From contig NZ_JQCD01000024.1 in NCBI RefSeq assembly GCF_001437425.1, forward strand, positions 1 through 64,000: DNA of 64,000 bases, read 5' to 3'. Of the stretch, positions 16,013 through 24,973 are shown piece after piece (position 1 is the stretch's first letter; each line of letters opens with the position of its first letter). The translations under genes were made by a program, and so were the position numbers. This DNA comes from Weissella minor. Its GTDB lineage: Bacteria > Bacillota > Bacilli > Lactobacillales > Lactobacillaceae. The notes under the pieces are model-generated. The model was not told the DNA's origin, did not search any database, and saw only the letters and a program-made list of their open reading frames with translations.

Positions 16013-16913
16013 AAATCAAACAGGACGCTTGGATAAAGTCGTCGCAGATGCATTTGAGCAGTATACCCGAACGCAGGTGGGGCATTTTATTGCTGACGGA
16101 CAATTGACCGTCAACGGTGCTAGCAAGAAGGCTAATTATAAAGTTAAAGCTGGGGATGTCATTAGCTTTGACATACCTGAACCGGAAGTGTTGAAAGTTG
16201 AAGCCGAGGATATTCCATTAGATATCGTCTATGAAGATGATGATTTATTGGTTGTTAATAAGCCTCAAGGTATGGTGGTGCATCCGGCAGCGGGACATCC
16301 CTCAGGTACATTGGTGAATGCATTGATGTATCACACAAAATTATCAGATATTAATGGTGTTATTCGTCCAGGTATCGTGCATCGAATTGATAAGGATACC
16401 TCAGGGTTGCTAATGGTCGCTAAAAATGATTATGCCCACGAAGCCTTATCGGCCCAGTTGAAAGATAAGAAAAATTTGCGACAATATTATGCTTTGGTGC
16501 ACGGTGAATTTAAAGAAAATAAGGGAACCATTAACGCGCCATTAGGCCGTTCAAAAGCAGATCGCAAAAAACAAGCTGTTGTTGCTGATGGACGAGAGGC
16601 CGTGACACATTTTGAAGTGGTTAAGCGTTATGTGGGATTCACGTTATTGCGGGTAACTTTAGAGACGGGGCGGACCCATCAAATTCGTGTACACATGCAA
16701 TACATTAATCACCCAGTTGCTGGAGACCCGCTATACGGGCCTTCTAAGACATTGGCAGGGAATGGGCAATATTTGCATGCTGCAACCTTAGGCTTGACGC
16801 AACCAACTTCTGGTGAGGAATTACAATTTGAAGCGCCGTTACCAGATTATTTTGAAACAGCCTTAGCGAATTTGACACCCTATTTTGATGAAAATGACAC
16901 GATGAACCAGTAA
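15987..16913 (+). CDS. rluD: RluD-type 23S rRNA pseudouridine synthase
   Basis: A 308-residue protein with an N-terminal S4 RNA-binding domain (about residues 12-75, GRLDKVVADAFEQYTRTQV) and a catalytic pseudouridine synthase domain with HRIDKDTSGLLMVAK, where the Asp after HRI is the catalytic residue. It isomerises uridines in 23S rRNA. The start overlaps ebsA by 26 bases. Downstream is the pyr leader. The family places it in the RluA/RluD group; the exact target site is inferred. Confidence 0.92.
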   Translation: MTQEQLTIENQTGRLDKVVADAFEQYTRTQVGHFIADGQLTVNGASKKANYKVKAGDVISFDIPEPEVLKVEAEDIPLDIVYEDDDLLVVNKPQGMVVHPAAGHPSGTLVNALMYHTKLSDINGVIRPGIVHRIDKDTSGLLMVAKNDYAHEALSAQLKDKKNLRQYYALVHGEFKENKGTINAPLGRSKADRKKQAVVADGREAVTHFEVVKRYVGFTLLRVTLETGRTHQIRVHMQYINHPVAGDPLYGPSKTLAGNGQYLHAATLGLTQPTSGEELQFEAPLPDYFETALANLTPYFDENDTMNQ

Positions 16914-16923
16914 CAAAGTGTGT

Positions 16924-17046
16924 TAAAATGATAGCGGAAGTATCTTCTTAAAAACATCCTGTGAGGTGTAAAGGGGGTAACGCATATAATAAATGATTTA
17001 TGAACTCGCGTTATTCACTGTTTAAGGTGAATAGCGCCTTTTTTTA
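16924..17046 (+). promoter_or_regulatory. pyr leader: PyrR-binding loop and attenuator
   Basis: An extended -10 (TGTGTTAAAAT, -10 TAAAAT at 16924-16929) precedes the leader. The PyrR-recognition element CATCCTGTGAGGTG at about 16955-16968 matches the consensus ARUCCNGNGAGGYU. A terminator follows with arms GCGTTATTCAC (from 17008) and GTGAATAGCGC and a run of T to 17046. UMP-bound PyrR should stabilise the binding hairpin and favour termination, shutting off pyrR-carA-carB. Confidence 0.88.
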
Positions 17047-17064
17047 TGAATGAGGAGCATATGA

Positions 17065-17577
<513 letters not shown>

Positions 17578-17627
17578 AGAACGTACTAACGTAAGCGTTT
17601 GTACAAATAAGGTAAGGTAGAACGGAC

Positions 17628-18704
17628 ATGACAAAACGATATTTAATATTAGAAGACGGGTCCATCTATGAAGGTGAAGCGTTTGGCGCACCAGCAACAA
17701 CGTTTGGTGAAATCTTTTTTCACACAGCAATGACCGGTTACCAAGAAATTATGACGAATCCGATTTATCACAATCAAATTGTGGTGTTCACAGTGCCGAT
17801 TATTGGCGCAGCAGGGATTAATCACCGTGCGGATGAAGCGATTGGCCCAATGGTTAAGGGTGTCGTTGTGCGTGAAATTGCAGAAGTCTCAACCAATCGT
17901 TTACAGACAATGACGGTGCATGAATTCTTACTCCGGCACAATGTACCGGGGATTTCACAAATTGATACCCGGGCATTAACACGCCATTTGCGTGAAACGG
18001 GTAGTCAAAAAGCATCAATTGTCGATTTTCCAGATGATCATGCTTTTGATCAACTACGGGCACTTGTCCTGACTAATCAAGAGGTGCAACAGACGTCGAC
18101 GCCACGTGCTTACGTAAATCCAGGCGATGGGGCAAATGTTGTCGTTTTGGATTTTGGTTTGAAGAATGGGATATTACGGATGCTGAATGATTATGATGCG
18201 AACGTAACCGTGTTACCCTATAATGCAACTTTAGATGAGGTGTTGAATTTAGATCCAGATGGAATTGTTTTGTCATCAGGACCAGGTGATCCACATGCAG
18301 TCCCAGAGTCGATTCTAGAATTAATTCGAACTTTGCAAAAGCAATTACCATTGTTTGGAATTGGACTTGGCCATGAGCTGTTTGCGTTAGCGAATGGTGT
18401 TGACGTGGAAGTGATGCCAATTGAACATCATGGGATGAACCATCCAATTCGAGAATTAATTACCAATCGCATTATGTATGCCACACAAGCGCAAGGCTAT
18501 GAAATTAGCACGAGTTCAATTAAGGGTACAGATGTCTTTGTAACGCATGTGGACTTGACGGATGGATCAATCCAAGGATTGCGACACCGTAATTATCCTG
18601 CGTTTAGTGTGCAGTTCTTTCCTGATACAGCACCAGGACCAGTTGAAGCGGTCGAACCATTTGATGATTTCATGGATATGGTTACAGTACGCCGAGGAGG
18701 GTAG
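17628..18704 (+). CDS. carA: CarA homologue lacking the amidotransferase triad
   Basis: A 358-residue homologue of the carbamoyl-phosphate synthase small subunit, full length and recognisable throughout (GEIFFHTAMTGYQEIMTNP, LSSGPGDPHAVPE). The class I glutaminase triad is gone. The Cys of GICLGHQ is Gly246 in FGIGLGHE, and the His and Glu of VQFHPE are Phe331 and Asp333 in VQFFPDTAPGP. The spacing between the sites is preserved, so this is substitution rather than misalignment. It cannot hydrolyse glutamine by the known mechanism. Gene and frame are intact, 3 bases before carB, behind PyrR control. Confidence 0.9.
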   Translation: MTKRYLILEDGSIYEGEAFGAPATTFGEIFFHTAMTGYQEIMTNPIYHNQIVVFTVPIIGAAGINHRADEAIGPMVKGVVVREIAEVSTNRLQTMTVHEFLLRHNVPGISQIDTRALTRHLRETGSQKASIVDFPDDHAFDQLRALVLTNQEVQQTSTPRAYVNPGDGANVVVLDFGLKNGILRMLNDYDANVTVLPYNATLDEVLNLDPDGIVLSSGPGDPHAVPESILELIRTLQKQLPLFGIGLGHELFALANGVDVEVMPIEHHGMNHPIRELITNRIMYATQAQGYEISTSSIKGTDVFVTHVDLTDGSIQGLRHRNYPAFSVQFFPDTAPGPVEAVEPFDDFMDMVTVRRGG

Positions 18705-18707
18705 TGT

Positions 18708-21170
18708 ATGGCAGATAAAATATTATTAATTGGTGGATCAGCGAATGGTTTTGGCCGAGAAACTGAAAGCGATGCTGCAAGCTATCAAATGGTCTCAGCG
18801 TTAATTCGAAGAGGTTACGAGGTCTACTTTATTGATGATAATCCGTATAGTTTTACGGCAAGTCGTGATGATGTACATGTTGAAGTTTTAGAGTTGACGG
18901 CTGATAATCTCGTTAAAGTGATTATTGCAAACGGTATTACATCAATTGTTGCGACGGTTGGTGGCGCTGTTGCGACACGTTTAGCCCTTGAGGTCCAAGA
19001 AATTTTAGGCGATCAAGGCCCTAAAATTGTTGGATTAACGAGTGCTGTCTTGTCGGCGGCCCAAAACACCAAATATTTGCAAGAACGGTTGCAACAATGG
19101 CATTTGCCGGCTGTTAAAACGCGGTTGGCTAGTACGGCTAGTGAAGTTTTTGATGCGGCCCGTGAATTGGAATTTCCAGTTGTGGTCCGTTCAATTGCGC
19201 CACAAGGGCAAGCGTTACGTATGCAAGCTGAGGACGCCGAAGAACTCGATCAGGTGGCAGAATTAGCATTGGAACGTTCTTTAACGCACCAAGTAAATGT
19301 CGATAAAAGTATTCGAGGCCACAAAGAAATTGCGATGGTCGTAATGCGTGACTTACGCGATACGAAAGTCTTAATTGGTGGGGTTGAAGATATGGATCCA
19401 GTGGGTATTCATACAGCTGATTCCATTTCAATTACACCAATTCAAACCTTATCGGACCCAGTCGTTCAGACGTTGCGCGAAACGGCTTTTAAAATTGCGC
19501 GTGGATTCAATGTGCATGGTCTTTTACAAGTCCGTTTTGCTGTTAATCCCGAAGATGACAGCTACGTGGTAACACGTATTATTCCTTATTATGATCGTAA
19601 AGTATCATTAATTGAGGGCGCAACTGGCTATCCAATGGTGCCGGTCATGACGGGATTGATGCTAGATGAACGTGTTGAGCGTGTCCACATTTCAAGTCGT
19701 TATGCCGAGCACACAGCGTTTTTGGAACCAACAATGGATCATATTGCCGTTCGATTCCCTGTCTTTACATTTGGTGAATTAGAACTAGGTGGTATTGAAA
19801 CGAATCGTCGTTTGGATACGATTCAAAAGTCAGTTGGTGCTTCAATTGGAGTGGGACGTAGTTTGGAAGCAGCACTTGAAAAAGCTTTGCGTGCGGCCCA
19901 CTTTAGTAATCGTAGTTTTTCGCCTGATTTAATGGGTGAATTAACGGATAGTCAAGTGATTGAGCAATTGATTCATCCGCAAGACAATCGTATTTTACTT
20001 CTATTAGAAGCCATTCGACGTGGCTATACTGTTGATGAACTAGAAGAATTGACCCATATTGATGCGTACTATTTCTATAAGTTAGAACGGATTATGAAGC
20101 TTGAAACTGAAGTGCGTCAGCACCCTTGGGATATGGAAGTGTTGAAAAATGCGAAGTATTACGGATTATCAGACGGCTTAATCGCAAAATTATGGGGTTC
20201 AGTCTACGATAGTGTTCGTCGTTATCGTTGGGATAATAACATCCTACCAACATACAAAACATTTGAGCCGTCAGCAGGTGAGTTTGAGGAATCTGTGTCA
20301 CAATTTTATTCAACGTTTGAAGTTGAAAACGAAAGTGAACGTTTAGGTCAAGAAACGATTCTTATTATCGGAACAGGGGCCTTTCGTTTAGGGGATGGTG
20401 CTTCCGCTTCTTATGTGTTGGCGACAATGATGGATGAATTTAAGCGTCAAGGTTATCAAACAGTATTGGTGAATAATAATCCCTATGATTTGACATTTAT
20501 CCCGCAATTGAGTGATAAACAATATTTCGAACCGCTTGAAATTTCAGATATTATGAATATTATTGAGGTTGAACAACCAACGCGGGTCGTTGTACCAGGA
20601 AATCGAATTAAATTGATTAACAGCTTAAAGGCAACGGGATTGGATGTTCAGGTTATTCCACGTGAAAAATATTTGGAATCAACATTAACCGAACATAAAG
20701 ATCAATTGCTATATAATTATTTCTATGATGGTAACGAGCTGCATCCAATTGTCGTTAGTCATCAAACCAATCGACAAATTAAAATTGAAGAAGATGAACA
20801 ATCGCATTTAGCACAGGCGATTACGCCTGAGATGCCTTTTGACGAAGTTGGCTTATATCAATTTGTTTGTGAAGCATACGATGAAACATCAAATGTGATG
20901 CAGGGACGGATGCGCCCAATGCCATTTACACATGTGGCCTTTTTAGATAAAGTGAGTCAACATGATTGGTTACGTATGCTTGTAAGGTATATGTTAAATA
21001 CACCAACAGAAGCTGATATTACTTTGCTTGAAAGTTTACCTAATTTTGAATGGGCATACCATCGGGCAACGTTGCGTTATCAAGATGGCGAGTTTAAAGA
21101 ACATCTGAACATTCAAAAGACTTTGGATAATGGTCAATTTGCAATGGCTGCCACGTATGAAGTAGAATAA
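18708..21170 (+). CDS. carB: truncated, eroded CarB homologue
   Basis: An 820-residue relative of the carbamoyl-phosphate synthase large subunit (normally about 1060-1070). The first half aligns well (MDPVGIHTADSISITPIQTLSD, GATGYPMVPV), but the first ATP-grasp site is damaged. The glycine-rich loop after PVVVRS is AIPQ-like instead of the usual GGTGGG, and the E-x-N-x-R metal motif reads RIIPY (Arg290, Ile292, Tyr294). The second pre-ATP-grasp domain starts near residue 546 (ILIIGTGAFRLGDG). The second ATP-grasp and allosteric domains are replaced by about 180 unrelated residues. No frameshift is seen. Likely a pseudoenzyme. Confidence 0.88.
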   Translation: MADKILLIGGSANGFGRETESDAASYQMVSALIRRGYEVYFIDDNPYSFTASRDDVHVEVLELTADNLVKVIIANGITSIVATVGGAVATRLALEVQEILGDQGPKIVGLTSAVLSAAQNTKYLQERLQQWHLPAVKTRLASTASEVFDAARELEFPVVVRSIAPQGQALRMQAEDAEELDQVAELALERSLTHQVNVDKSIRGHKEIAMVVMRDLRDTKVLIGGVEDMDPVGIHTADSISITPIQTLSDPVVQTLRETAFKIARGFNVHGLLQVRFAVNPEDDSYVVTRIIPYYDRKVSLIEGATGYPMVPVMTGLMLDERVERVHISSRYAEHTAFLEPTMDHIAVRFPVFTFGELELGGIETNRRLDTIQKSVGASIGVGRSLEAALEKALRAAHFSNRSFSPDLMGELTDSQVIEQLIHPQDNRILLLLEAIRRGYTVDELEELTHIDAYYFYKLERIMKLETEVRQHPWDMEVLKNAKYYGLSDGLIAKLWGSVYDSVRRYRWDNNILPTYKTFEPSAGEFEESVSQFYSTFEVENESERLGQETILIIGTGAFRLGDGASASYVLATMMDEFKRQGYQTVLVNNNPYDLTFIPQLSDKQYFEPLEISDIMNIIEVEQPTRVVVPGNRIKLINSLKATGLDVQVIPREKYLESTLTEHKDQLLYNYFYDGNELHPIVVSHQTNRQIKIEEDEQSHLAQAITPEMPFDEVGLYQFVCEAYDETSNVMQGRMRPMPFTHVAFLDKVSQHDWLRMLVRYMLNTPTEADITLLESLPNFEWAYHRATLRYQDGEFKEHLNIQKTLDNGQFAMAATYEVE

Positions 21171-21232
21171 CTAAGCTTAAATTAATAATTTATGGTACAC
21201 TAAAATAATAGTTAAAAAATAGAAAGAGGCCC

Positions 21233-22165
21233 ATGAATATGTGGAAAAAAGTATTAGCTGTATTAGTTGTAGTTGGTGTTGGAGCCGGACTTGCAATCTG
21301 GGGCGCCGGACCAAAAACAATTGCAACATCAGATGAGGGAAATGTAACCGAATCTAAATACTATAAGCAATTAAAGCAAACGCCCGTTGGGCAACAGACG
21401 TTAGCTGACATGGTTGTGACAGAAGTCTTAGACAGTGAATATGGTAAGAATGTTTCTAAGAAAGATGTTGATAAGAAATATGATGAAACACGTAAGGAAT
21501 TAGGCGACCAATTTGAGCAACAATTAGCTCAAACAGGGATGTCAGCTCAAAATTATCGTGATTCAATCAAACTTGATTTATTGAAGCGTGAAGCTGTTAA
21601 GGCGAACACCAATTTTTCAAAGGCAAGTCTTGAAAAGATCTATAACGATTACCAACCTAAGACAAGCGCATCTGTAATCTTGCTTGGTAGTGAAGATGAT
21701 GCCAAAAAGATTATTAAGGAACTTGACGACAAGGATGGCGACTTCAGTAAGCTTGCTAAGAAGTATTCTGGTGATACAGACAGTAAGAAGAATGGTGGTA
21801 AGCTAGACGATTTCGATTCAACAAGCACAAAGGTTGATTCGAACGTTAAGAAGGCTGCTTTTGATCTTGAAAATGGTAAGTATTCTGAAAAGCCAGTTAA
21901 GGCTGCTTCTAACTCAGGTTACTATGTTGTTAAGCGTAACACGCAAGAAAAGAAGCCTTCATATGATGATATGAAGAATGATTTGAAGAACTTGCGTGTT
22001 GATGAAATTATGTCTAATGAAGATGACGTGAATGTGATTATTGGTAAGGAACTTGGTAAGGCAAATGTTAATATCAAGGATCCTGATTTGAAGAATGCAT
22101 TGGCTAAGTATACACAAGCTGCTGCTTCAGATGCTGCTGATAAGCAAAAGAAGAACGATAAGTAA
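21233..22165 (+). CDS. prsA: PrsA-type foldase, peptidyl-prolyl isomerase
   Basis: A 310-residue extracytoplasmic protein with an N-terminal hydrophobic segment (residues 5-25), a SurA-like helical region and a PpiC-type rotamase domain at about 145-235 (SASVILLGSEDDAKKIIKELDDKDGDFSKLAKKYS...). It helps exported proteins fold at the membrane-wall interface. The lipobox cysteine normal for PrsA is absent (GAGLAIWGAGPKT), so it is probably anchored by an uncleaved signal or released. AAAGAGG at 21221-21227 precedes the ATG. The C-terminus is highly charged. Confidence 0.88.
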   Translation: MNMWKKVLAVLVVVGVGAGLAIWGAGPKTIATSDEGNVTESKYYKQLKQTPVGQQTLADMVVTEVLDSEYGKNVSKKDVDKKYDETRKELGDQFEQQLAQTGMSAQNYRDSIKLDLLKREAVKANTNFSKASLEKIYNDYQPKTSASVILLGSEDDAKKIIKELDDKDGDFSKLAKKYSGDTDSKKNGGKLDDFDSTSTKVDSNVKKAAFDLENGKYSEKPVKAASNSGYYVVKRNTQEKKPSYDDMKNDLKNLRVDEIMSNEDDVNVIIGKELGKANVNIKDPDLKNALAKYTQAAASDAADKQKKNDK

Positions 22166-22173
22166 AATTAATG

Positions 22174-22216
22174 AAAACCCATAACGCTGGTGATGCCACG
22201 TTATGGGTTTTTATTT
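22174..22216 (+). terminator. terminator after prsA
   Basis: Hairpin AAAACCCATAACG...CGTTATGGGTTTTT. Confidence 0.92.
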
Positions 22217-22340
22217 TTTATGGAAGTGTTGTTCGCTTTATTTATGTCGAAAATGAGAATTAAAATGGTTAAGTTCGTAAAAATAAAGTATAATATCAGA
22301 TATAAAGTTTTGTAATTCGTGTTTAAAAAGGAGCGCAAAT

Positions 22341-23639
22341 ATGCTGGAACGTTATACTAGTCCTGAAATGGCCAAGGTATGGTCACTACAAAATCAATAT
22401 CAAACATGGTTAGACGTCGAAATTGCAGTTACGGCTGGTTGGGTCGCTGAAGGGCATGTCCCACAAGCTGATTTAGATGCGATTCGGGAGAAGGCTAAAT
22501 TTGACCCCGAAAGAATTGCTGAAATTGAAAAAGAAACGCGCCATGATGTGGTGGCATTTACACGAAATGTTTCCGAATCATTAGGTGATGAACGTAAATG
22601 GATTCACTATGGATTAACGTCAACTGATGTTGTTGATACGGCGCAAGCATTACGTATCAAACAAGCTAATCAATTGATTAAACAAGATTTGGTTGCTTAT
22701 CGCGACGAATTGGCTAAGCTAGCGCGCCAGTATAAAAATACTGTCATGATGGGTCGTACGCATGGTGTCCATGCAGAGCCAACAACATTTGGTTTAGTAA
22801 TGGCTCGTTTTTACCAAGCTGCTGTGCGTGATATTGAACGCTTTGATCGCGTCGCTGCTGAAATGGAAACAGGTAAATTATCTGGTGCCGTGGGAACTTT
22901 TGCTAATGTGCCACCGCATGTTGAAGAAATTGCCATGGATGAACTTGGTTTAACACCACAACCAATTGGTTCACAAGTGTTGCCACGTGACTTACATGCT
23001 GACTATATTTCTACAATTGCCGTGATTGGAACGACTTTGGAAGAATTAGCGACTGAAATCCGTGGATTACAACGTTCAGAAATCCATGAGGTTGAAGAAG
23101 GCTTTAAGGGTGGACAAAAAGGTTCATCAGCAATGCCACATAAGCGTAATCCAATTGGTTCAGAAAACATTGTTGGATTATCACGTGTTTTGCGTGGCTA
23201 TTCTGTGACAGCGATGGAAGATGTTGCATTGTGGCATGAACGAGATATTTCTCATTCAAGTGCAGAACGTATTATCTTGCCTGATGCAACGGCAACGCTT
23301 GACTATATGTTACATCGTTTGACTGGTATTTTAGAAAACCTACAAGTTTTCCCAGAAACCATGGAAAAGAACATGCAACGCACCTATGGTTTGATTTATT
23401 CACAACGTTTGCTATTAAAGTTAGTGGATAGTGGACTATCACGTGAAACAGCTTATGATACAGTGCAACCTTTGACTGCACGTTCTTGGGACGAGCAATT
23501 ACAATTCCGTGATTTGGTTGAAGCAGACGCAACAATCAATCAACAACTTTCAAAGGATGAAATTGCAGATGCCTTTGATTATCATTGGCATTTAAAGCAT
23601 GTGGATGATATCTTTAATCGATTAGGTTTGAACGATTAA
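22341..23639 (+). CDS. purB: adenylosuccinate lyase
   Basis: A 432-residue enzyme of the fumarase/aspartase superfamily. The signature GSSAMPHKRNP and HYGLTSTDVVDTA, MMGRTHGVHAEP mark PurB. It releases fumarate from SAICAR and from adenylosuccinate in purine synthesis. AAAGGAG at 22327-22333 precedes the ATG. It stands alone rather than in the pur operon, as in many lactobacilli. An AGTTCG-containing segment near 22272 slightly resembles a PurR box but is not convincing. Confidence 0.96.
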   Translation: MLERYTSPEMAKVWSLQNQYQTWLDVEIAVTAGWVAEGHVPQADLDAIREKAKFDPERIAEIEKETRHDVVAFTRNVSESLGDERKWIHYGLTSTDVVDTAQALRIKQANQLIKQDLVAYRDELAKLARQYKNTVMMGRTHGVHAEPTTFGLVMARFYQAAVRDIERFDRVAAEMETGKLSGAVGTFANVPPHVEEIAMDELGLTPQPIGSQVLPRDLHADYISTIAVIGTTLEELATEIRGLQRSEIHEVEEGFKGGQKGSSAMPHKRNPIGSENIVGLSRVLRGYSVTAMEDVALWHERDISHSSAERIILPDATATLDYMLHRLTGILENLQVFPETMEKNMQRTYGLIYSQRLLLKLVDSGLSRETAYDTVQPLTARSWDEQLQFRDLVEADATINQQLSKDEIADAFDYHWHLKHVDDIFNRLGLND

Positions 23640-23664
23640 AGCGATTACAATCTATGTTAAAATA

Positions 23665-23697
23665 AAAGAGACATCTTATTGATGTCTCTTTTTTATT
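23665..23697 (+). terminator. terminator after purB
   Basis: Hairpin AAAAGAGACATC-ttatt-GATGTCTCTTTTTT. Confidence 0.93.
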
Positions 23698-23726
23698 AAT
23701 GATTGCATGTGAATGGTGGTGACCAA

Positions 23727-24890
23727 GTGTTAAATACAAAAAAATATGATTATTTGGTAGTAGGAGCAGGTCCGTACGGGGCAATTTTTGCACACGAAGC
23801 TGCTAAATTAGGAAAACGTGTTTTAGTAATTGAAAAGCGCGATCATGTTGGTGGAAATATGCATACGCATGTTGAGCATGGCGTAACAGTTCATGATTAT
23901 GGTGCACACATTTTTCATACTGATAACACAGAAATTTGGCAATATATTCAACAATTTGCGGAATTTAATGGTTTTCAAAATCAAGTGATGGCTAACTATA
24001 AAGGTGAATTGTATAACCTACCATTTAATATGAATACATTTTATGAGATGTGGGGGACCAAAACGCCAGCTGAAGCGCAAGCCAAGATTGAAGTTCAAAA
24101 GCAAGAGGCATTAGGGCAACTTGGTAATCGCACACCGCGTAATTTAGAAGAACAGGCAATTTCTTTAATTGGAACGGATATTTATCAAAAATTAGTTAAA
24201 GGTTATACCGAAAAACAATGGGGACGCAAAGCGACGGAACTACCGGCGTTTATTATTAAACGTTTGCCAGTTCGTTTTGTTTACAATAATAATTACTTTA
24301 ACCACCGCTATCAAGGGATTCCGATTGGCGGCTATACGCAAATTTTTGATCAGTTGCTAGATCACCCGTTGATTGATGTTCAAGTGGGAACAGATTTCTT
24401 TAGTCAACGGGACGCCTATTTAGCTGAGTTTGATAAGATTGTTTATACCGGTATGATTGATCAATTCTTTGATTACCAATATGGTGAGTTAGCTTATCGT
24501 TCATTAAAGTTTGAAAAAGAAATTATGGATGTTGATAATTATCAAGGCAATGCCGTGATTAATTATACTGATGCTGATACACCTTACACGCGTGTGATGG
24601 AGTGGAAACATTTTGATGGTGCGTCTGATGATGGTGTTTCAGTTGTCACACGTGAATATCCACAAGCTTGGAATCGCGAAAAAGAAGCATATTATCCAGT
24701 TAATGATGAACAAAATATGGCTTTATATAAACAATATGCACGCTTGGCGCAAGATCTGTCTGGGCAAGTTGTGTTTGGGGGCCGTTTAGGTCAATATCGT
24801 TATTATGATATGGATCAAGTCTTTCATGCAGCGTTAAATCTCGTTCGACAAGAATTTAAATTGCCAGCAGATTATCATTTCAGTGAATAA
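23727..24890 (+). CDS. glf: UDP-galactopyranose mutase
   Basis: A 387-residue FAD enzyme. The N-terminus YDYLVVGAGPYGAIFAHEA is the Rossmann FAD-binding motif, followed by the second FAD motif VLVIEKRDHVGGNMHTH and the family strings DYGAHIFHTDN and YTEKQWGRKATEL. It converts UDP-galactopyranose to UDP-galactofuranose for surface polysaccharides. The start is uncertain: GTG at 23727 follows a GGTGGTG purine run; TTG 23703 or GTG 23709 would add 6-8 residues. No polysaccharide genes are adjacent. Confidence 0.93.
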   Translation: MLNTKKYDYLVVGAGPYGAIFAHEAAKLGKRVLVIEKRDHVGGNMHTHVEHGVTVHDYGAHIFHTDNTEIWQYIQQFAEFNGFQNQVMANYKGELYNLPFNMNTFYEMWGTKTPAEAQAKIEVQKQEALGQLGNRTPRNLEEQAISLIGTDIYQKLVKGYTEKQWGRKATELPAFIIKRLPVRFVYNNNYFNHRYQGIPIGGYTQIFDQLLDHPLIDVQVGTDFFSQRDAYLAEFDKIVYTGMIDQFFDYQYGELAYRSLKFEKEIMDVDNYQGNAVINYTDADTPYTRVMEWKHFDGASDDGVSVVTREYPQAWNREKEAYYPVNDEQNMALYKQYARLAQDLSGQVVFGGRLGQYRYYDMDQVFHAALNLVRQEFKLPADYHFSE

Positions 24891-24973
24891 CATGCAGCTA
24901 GTGAAAACGGATTCATGCGGTGTGTTATAATAGAGTTCAAGTTGTGTAAACAAAGTAAGTGAGGAGCATGAAC

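Noticed and set aside
22265-22290. PurR-box-like sequence before purB
   Set aside because: Only one weak match (AGTTCGTAAA) with a mismatch in the central CGAA core and no second copy; not enough to call.
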